Positions 5,300 through 8,147 of a stretch of DNA of 8,147 nucleotides are shown here, one piece after another. The stretch comes from Pseudomonadota bacterium. Its GTDB lineage: Bacteria; Pseudomonadota; Alphaproteobacteria; Sphingomonadales; Sphingomonadaceae. Under the pieces are notes generated by a model. That model was not told where the DNA came from. It made no database searches and was given only the letters and a program-made list of their open reading frames with translations. Each line of letters begins with the position of its first letter. Position 1 is the stretch's first letter. Position numbers and translations under genes: made by a program. The stretch covers positions 1-8,147 of the forward strand of contig JAFABD010000092.1 in the NCBI GenBank assembly GCA_023426225.1, written 5' to 3'.

Positions 5300-7738
5300 A
5301 TGTCCCGAGTCGTCCGAACGCGTCCTTCCGATCCCGCCGCCGCCGCCGATCTTCGCTTCACCCGACGCCGCTGGGGCAGTTGGGCGGCGATCGCCGTCGG
5401 GATCGTGATCGCGCTGATCGGGCTGGTGCTTGTCGGCGGGGGCGGGTGGCTCGCGCTGCTCGGCGGCTCGCCTTACTATCTGCTCACCGGGATCGCGATG
5501 CTCGCCTCGGGCGTGCTGCTCGTGCGCGGGCGCAGCCTCGGCGGCTGGCTCTATGTCGCGGTGGTGCTCGCGACGATCGCCTGGGCGTGGTGGGAAGTCG
5601 GCGCCAATGCCTGGGCACAGGTGCCGCGCGTCGTCGCGCCGGTGGTGCTGCTCGTGTTCGTGATCCTCGCGATGGCGACGCTGACGCGCCGGCGCGGACG
5701 GTGGCGCAATGCGGGCATCGGCGTGCTCGCTGCCGTCGTGCTGCTCGGCGCCGATCTCGGCCTTGCCGCCGCCCGTGCGCCGGTCGCGCCGCCGCTCCCG
5801 CTCCCCGCGGCGGGCAGCGCGGGGATGGCCGATCCGTCGGGGCTCCAGACCGGTGCCGACTGGCCCGTCTATGGCGGCACCGGCAGCGCGCGGCGCTATT
5901 CGCCGCTCACCCAGATCAATGCCGACAATGTCGGCCGGCTCGAACGCGCCTGGGTGTTCCACACCGGCGACCTGCCGTCGTCGTCGCGCATCCGCGGCAC
6001 CTATGGCGCCGAAACGACGCCGCTCAAGGTCGGCGATGCGCTCTATCTCTGCACGCCCAAGAACATCCTGATCGCCCTCGACGCGGGCAGCGGCCGCGAA
6101 CGCTGGCGCTACGATCCCAAGGTGCCCGACACCGCGATCCCCTATACCGCGGCCTGTCGCGGCGTCGTCTATTACCAGGTGCCGGGGCAGGCGCCCGATG
6201 CGCCGTGCGCGACGCGCGTGATCGAGGGGACGCTCGATGCGCGGCTGATCGCGGTCGATGCGCGCAACGGTCGCCCCTGTGCCGGTTTCGGCAACAATGG
6301 TCAGGTCGATGCCAAGCTCGGCATGGGCAATGTCCCGGCCGGCTTCGTGTCGATCAACTCGCCGCCGACGCTCGTGCGCGGCGTGCTCGTCGTCGGGCAC
6401 CAGGTGCTCGACGGCCAGGATCGCTGGGCGCCTTCGGGCGTGATCCAGGGGTTCGACGTCGTCACCGGCCGGCTGCGCTGGGCCTGGGACATGATGCACC
6501 CGCAATGGAACGGCTATCCGCCTGCCGGGCAGATCTGGGCGCGCGGCACGCCCAACATGTGGACGACCGCGTCGGGCGACGAGGCGCTCGGGCTCGTCTA
6601 TCTGCCGATGGGCAACGCCGCCGCCGACTATTATTCCAGCCTGCGGCGGCCGGAGGAGAATTTCTACGCGACCTCGCTCGTCGCGCTCGACGTCACCACG
6701 GGCAAGCCGCGCTGGCGGTTCCAGGCGGTGCGCAACGACGTGTGGGACTATGATTTCGGCGCGCAGGCGACGCTGATCGACTATCGCGGCACGCCCGCGC
6801 TGCTGCTCCCTTCGAAACAGGGCGATCTCTACATCCTCGATCGCCGCACCGGCCGCCCGCTCACGCCCGTCGGGCTGATCCGCGCGCCCGGCGGCGGGGT
6901 CGAGCCGACGCAACGCGCGCCGGTCCAGCCGGTGTCGCTCTGGCACAGCCTGCGCAAGCCCGACCTGACCGAGCGCGACATGTGGGGGATGTCGCCGATC
7001 GACCAGATGGTGTGCCGCATCCAGTTCCGTCGCGCCGGCTATCAGGGATTCTTCACCCCGCCGGAGGCCGCCCGTCGCACGATAGAATATCCGGGCTATA
7101 ACGGCGGCACCGACTGGGGCGGCGTCGCGGTCGATCCGCAGCGCGGCGTGATCGTCGCCAACTATAACGACATGCCCAACTATGTCCGGCTCGTCCCGCG
7201 GGCCGAGGCCGACCGCCGCGGCTGGGCGCCGCGCGATCAGGCGCGCGGCCAGATCGGCGGCGCCGAAGGGGCGGGCGATCCCCAGGCGAACACCCCCTAT
7301 GCGGTCGACGTCAATGCCGGCTGGCGGCTGCCCTTCACCGGCATGCTGTGCAAGCAGCCGCCCTATGGCGGCATCCGCGCGATCGACCTCGCCACCGGCC
7401 GCACGCTCTGGGATCGCCCCTTCGGCGAGGCGCGCACCAACGGCCCGTTCGGCATCCCGTCGATGCTCCCCGTGACGATCGGCACGCCCAACAACGGCGG
7501 CGCGGTCGTCACCGCGAGCGGCATCGTCTTCATCGCCGCCGCGACCGACAACCTGATCCGCGCGATCGACCTGCGCACCGGCCGCACGCTCTGGAAGGAC
7601 GTGCTCCCCGCCGGCGGCCAGGCGACGCCGATGACCTATTCGATCGGCGGCAAGCAGTATCTGGTCATCATGGCGGGCGGCCACCACTTCATGGAGACGC
7701 CCGTGGGCGACGCGCTCGTCGCCTATGCGCTGCCCTGA
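5300..7738 (+). CDS. Membrane-bound PQQ-dependent dehydrogenase, glucose/quinate/shikimate family
   Basis: An 812-residue quinoprotein (E. coli Gcd is 796). By family role it oxidises a sugar or cyclic polyol in the periplasm and passes electrons to membrane ubiquinone. Five hydrophobic segments fill the N-terminus (about 30-52, 58-76, 80-99, 110-127, 138-157), then a periplasmic beta-propeller begins with DWPVYGGTGSARRYSPLTQIN (187-207, the family entry signature). W-type propeller motifs recur: LDAGSGRERW (260-269), FDVVTGRLRW (385-394), LDVTTGKPRW (463-472), IDLATGRTLW (695-704) and IDLRTGRTLW (756-765). D480 in RNDVWDYD and K506 in LPSKQGDLYILDRRTG align with the catalytic Asp and PQQ-binding Lys of Gcd. 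The end, AGGHHFMETPVGDALVAYALP, is family-typical. No CxxCH haem motif or vicinal cysteine pair is present, arguing against quinohaemoprotein alcohol dehydrogenases. The ATG at 5300 follows GGAGAG (5289-5294). The substrate cannot be assigned: the usual HHD before WD is RND, and the 'QHxTCRG' histidine region reads YTAACRG (282-288). Confidence 0.92.
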   Translation: MSRVVRTRPSDPAAAADLRFTRRRWGSWAAIAVGIVIALIGLVLVGGGGWLALLGGSPYYLLTGIAMLASGVLLVRGRSLGGWLYVAVVLATIAWAWWEVGANAWAQVPRVVAPVVLLVFVILAMATLTRRRGRWRNAGIGVLAAVVLLGADLGLAAARAPVAPPLPLPAAGSAGMADPSGLQTGADWPVYGGTGSARRYSPLTQINADNVGRLERAWVFHTGDLPSSSRIRGTYGAETTPLKVGDALYLCTPKNILIALDAGSGRERWRYDPKVPDTAIPYTAACRGVVYYQVPGQAPDAPCATRVIEGTLDARLIAVDARNGRPCAGFGNNGQVDAKLGMGNVPAGFVSINSPPTLVRGVLVVGHQVLDGQDRWAPSGVIQGFDVVTGRLRWAWDMMHPQWNGYPPAGQIWARGTPNMWTTASGDEALGLVYLPMGNAAADYYSSLRRPEENFYATSLVALDVTTGKPRWRFQAVRNDVWDYDFGAQATLIDYRGTPALLLPSKQGDLYILDRRTGRPLTPVGLIRAPGGGVEPTQRAPVQPVSLWHSLRKPDLTERDMWGMSPIDQMVCRIQFRRAGYQGFFTPPEAARRTIEYPGYNGGTDWGGVAVDPQRGVIVANYNDMPNYVRLVPRAEADRRGWAPRDQARGQIGGAEGAGDPQANTPYAVDVNAGWRLPFTGMLCKQPPYGGIRAIDLATGRTLWDRPFGEARTNGPFGIPSMLPVTIGTPNNGGAVVTASGIVFIAAATDNLIRAIDLRTGRTLWKDVLPAGGQATPMTYSIGGKQYLVIMAGGHHFMETPVGDALVAYALP
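7373..7594 (+). repeat. Near-identical 39-bp direct repeat inside the PQQ dehydrogenase propeller
   Basis: Bases 7373-7411 and 7556-7594 agree at 36 of 39 positions; the only differences are one CGC/GCG triplet. Both encode IRAIDL(A/R)TGRTLW, two successive propeller W-motifs 61 codons apart in the same frame. The likeness at DNA level, including wobble positions, exceeds what the other three W-motifs in the protein show. Strong codon bias and the shared structural motif may explain it; local gene conversion between blades is possible. Confidence 0.7.
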
Positions 7739-8147
7739 TCGCCGCCGGGCGCCAGCAGCGTCGCACAATGGTCGCGCACCGCCGCCGCCACCTGGTCGAG
7801 CGGCGGTGTCGCGTCGATCCGGGCCCAGCCGCCCTCGTCCGGCGCGGGCGTGCCGATCCATCCCGACTGCGCGCGCGCCACCGCCGCATCGGCGTCGGAG
7901 GCGTCGCCGCGCCGCTGCGCCACCCGCGCCAGCCGCACGCCTTCCTCGGCCTCCAGCCACAGCCCGGTAAAGCGCACGCCCGCCTTCGCCGCTGCCGCTT
8001 CGGCCTGCCGCCGCTCCTCGTCGCGCCCCAGCACCGCGTCCCACACCACGCACCGCCCGGTGCGCAGATGCTCGACCGCCAGCGTCTCCATCGCGGCATA
8101 GGTCGCCGCATTGCGCTCGGGGGTATAGCCGTCGGCGCCCAGCCGCG
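7723..8147 (-). CDS. C-terminal part of an AAA_33-type ATP-binding protein (aminoglycoside-phosphotransferase/ATP-binding family); runs off the right edge
   Basis: A frame open from the right edge ends with TAG at 7725-7723, giving 140 residues. The visible sequence (RLGADGYTPERNAATYAAM, RCVVWDAVLGRDEER, VRFTGLWLEA, RRGDASDADAAVARAQ) matches the C-terminal P-loop kinase-like half of proteins annotated 'bifunctional aminoglycoside phosphotransferase/ATP-binding protein' or 'AAA family ATPase'. In that family DAVxxxxxER follows the nucleotide-binding core, and RxGDASDAD is a hallmark near the end. The Walker A motif and any phosphotransferase domain lie outside, so I cannot tell the fused from the single-domain form. 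The phosphotransferase name comes from homology and does not imply drug resistance. An internal ATG at 8091 is not the true start, since family sequence continues upstream of it. The last 16 nt overlap the 3' end of the PQQ dehydrogenase gene on the other strand. Confidence 0.82.
   Translation of the reverse strand, partial: RLGADGYTPERNAATYAAMETLAVEHLRTGRCVVWDAVLGRDEERRQAEAAAAKAGVRFTGLWLEAEEGVRLARVAQRRGDASDADAAVARAQSGWIGTPAPDEGGWARIDATPPLDQVAAAVRDHCATLLAPGGDQGSA

Noticed and set aside
4952..8053. An open reading frame of 1033 codons on the minus strand, antisense to the PQQ dehydrogenase and running through the intergenic region.
   Set aside because: Its composition is dominated by Arg, Ala, Gly, Asp and His, as expected from the complement of GC-biased codons. 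It shows no recognisable domain, and it covers a gene with clear family motifs and the true ATP-binding protein gene in another frame.
1..8147. Possible mobile element, phage, CRISPR or defence-type locus.
   Set aside because: No transposase, integrase, terminal repeats, tRNA attachment site or repeat–spacer pattern is present. The window is covered by housekeeping and metabolic genes with uniform composition.

Overview
The window is very GC-rich DNA whose gene content and order fit a sphingomonad-type alphaproteobacterium (Sphingomonas or a relative). That placement is inferred from protein character, the divergent tpiA / SurA-type isomerase–trpE arrangement recalled from sphingomonad genomes, and Caulobacter-type promoter motifs; no marker gene is present. 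Both ends cut through genes. I see no rRNA, tRNA, transposase, CRISPR array or other mobile DNA.

Layout from left to right. (1) Minus strand, 1-2584: a probable two-gene operon, a membrane-anchored SurA/PpiD-type folding factor (641-2584) followed 2 nt later by trpE (638 to beyond base 1), the large subunit of anthranilate synthase. (2) Plus strand, 2719-3468: tpiA, triosephosphate isomerase, transcribed divergently from that operon across a 134-bp gap holding candidate promoters for both directions. (3) 3475-3506: a strong hairpin between the convergent ends of tpiA and the next gene, a likely bidirectional terminator. (4) Minus strand, 3520-4914: an M17 leucyl-aminopeptidase-family gene with every catalytic residue present. 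(5) 4915-5299: a 385-bp divergent intergenic region, the least ordinary part of the window. It has a 9-bp dyad next to the aminopeptidase start, three direct repeats with an exact 11-nt period running into an 18-bp perfect palindrome, and two strong hairpins just before the next gene. (6) Plus strand, 5300-7738: a membrane-bound PQQ-dependent dehydrogenase of the glucose/quinate/shikimate family, with five membrane segments and a periplasmic propeller. (7) Minus strand, 7723 to beyond 8147: the C-terminal part of an ATP-binding (AAA_33-type) protein, overlapping the end of the dehydrogenase gene tail to tail by 16 nt.

Functionally this is mostly housekeeping: central glycolysis, tryptophan synthesis, envelope protein folding and peptide turnover, plus one periplasmic sugar or cyclitol oxidase that would pass electrons to ubiquinone. 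I do not find an undescribed multi-gene system. The points worth a second look are the regulatory architecture at 4915-5299 and the substituted active-site-region residues in the PQQ dehydrogenase.
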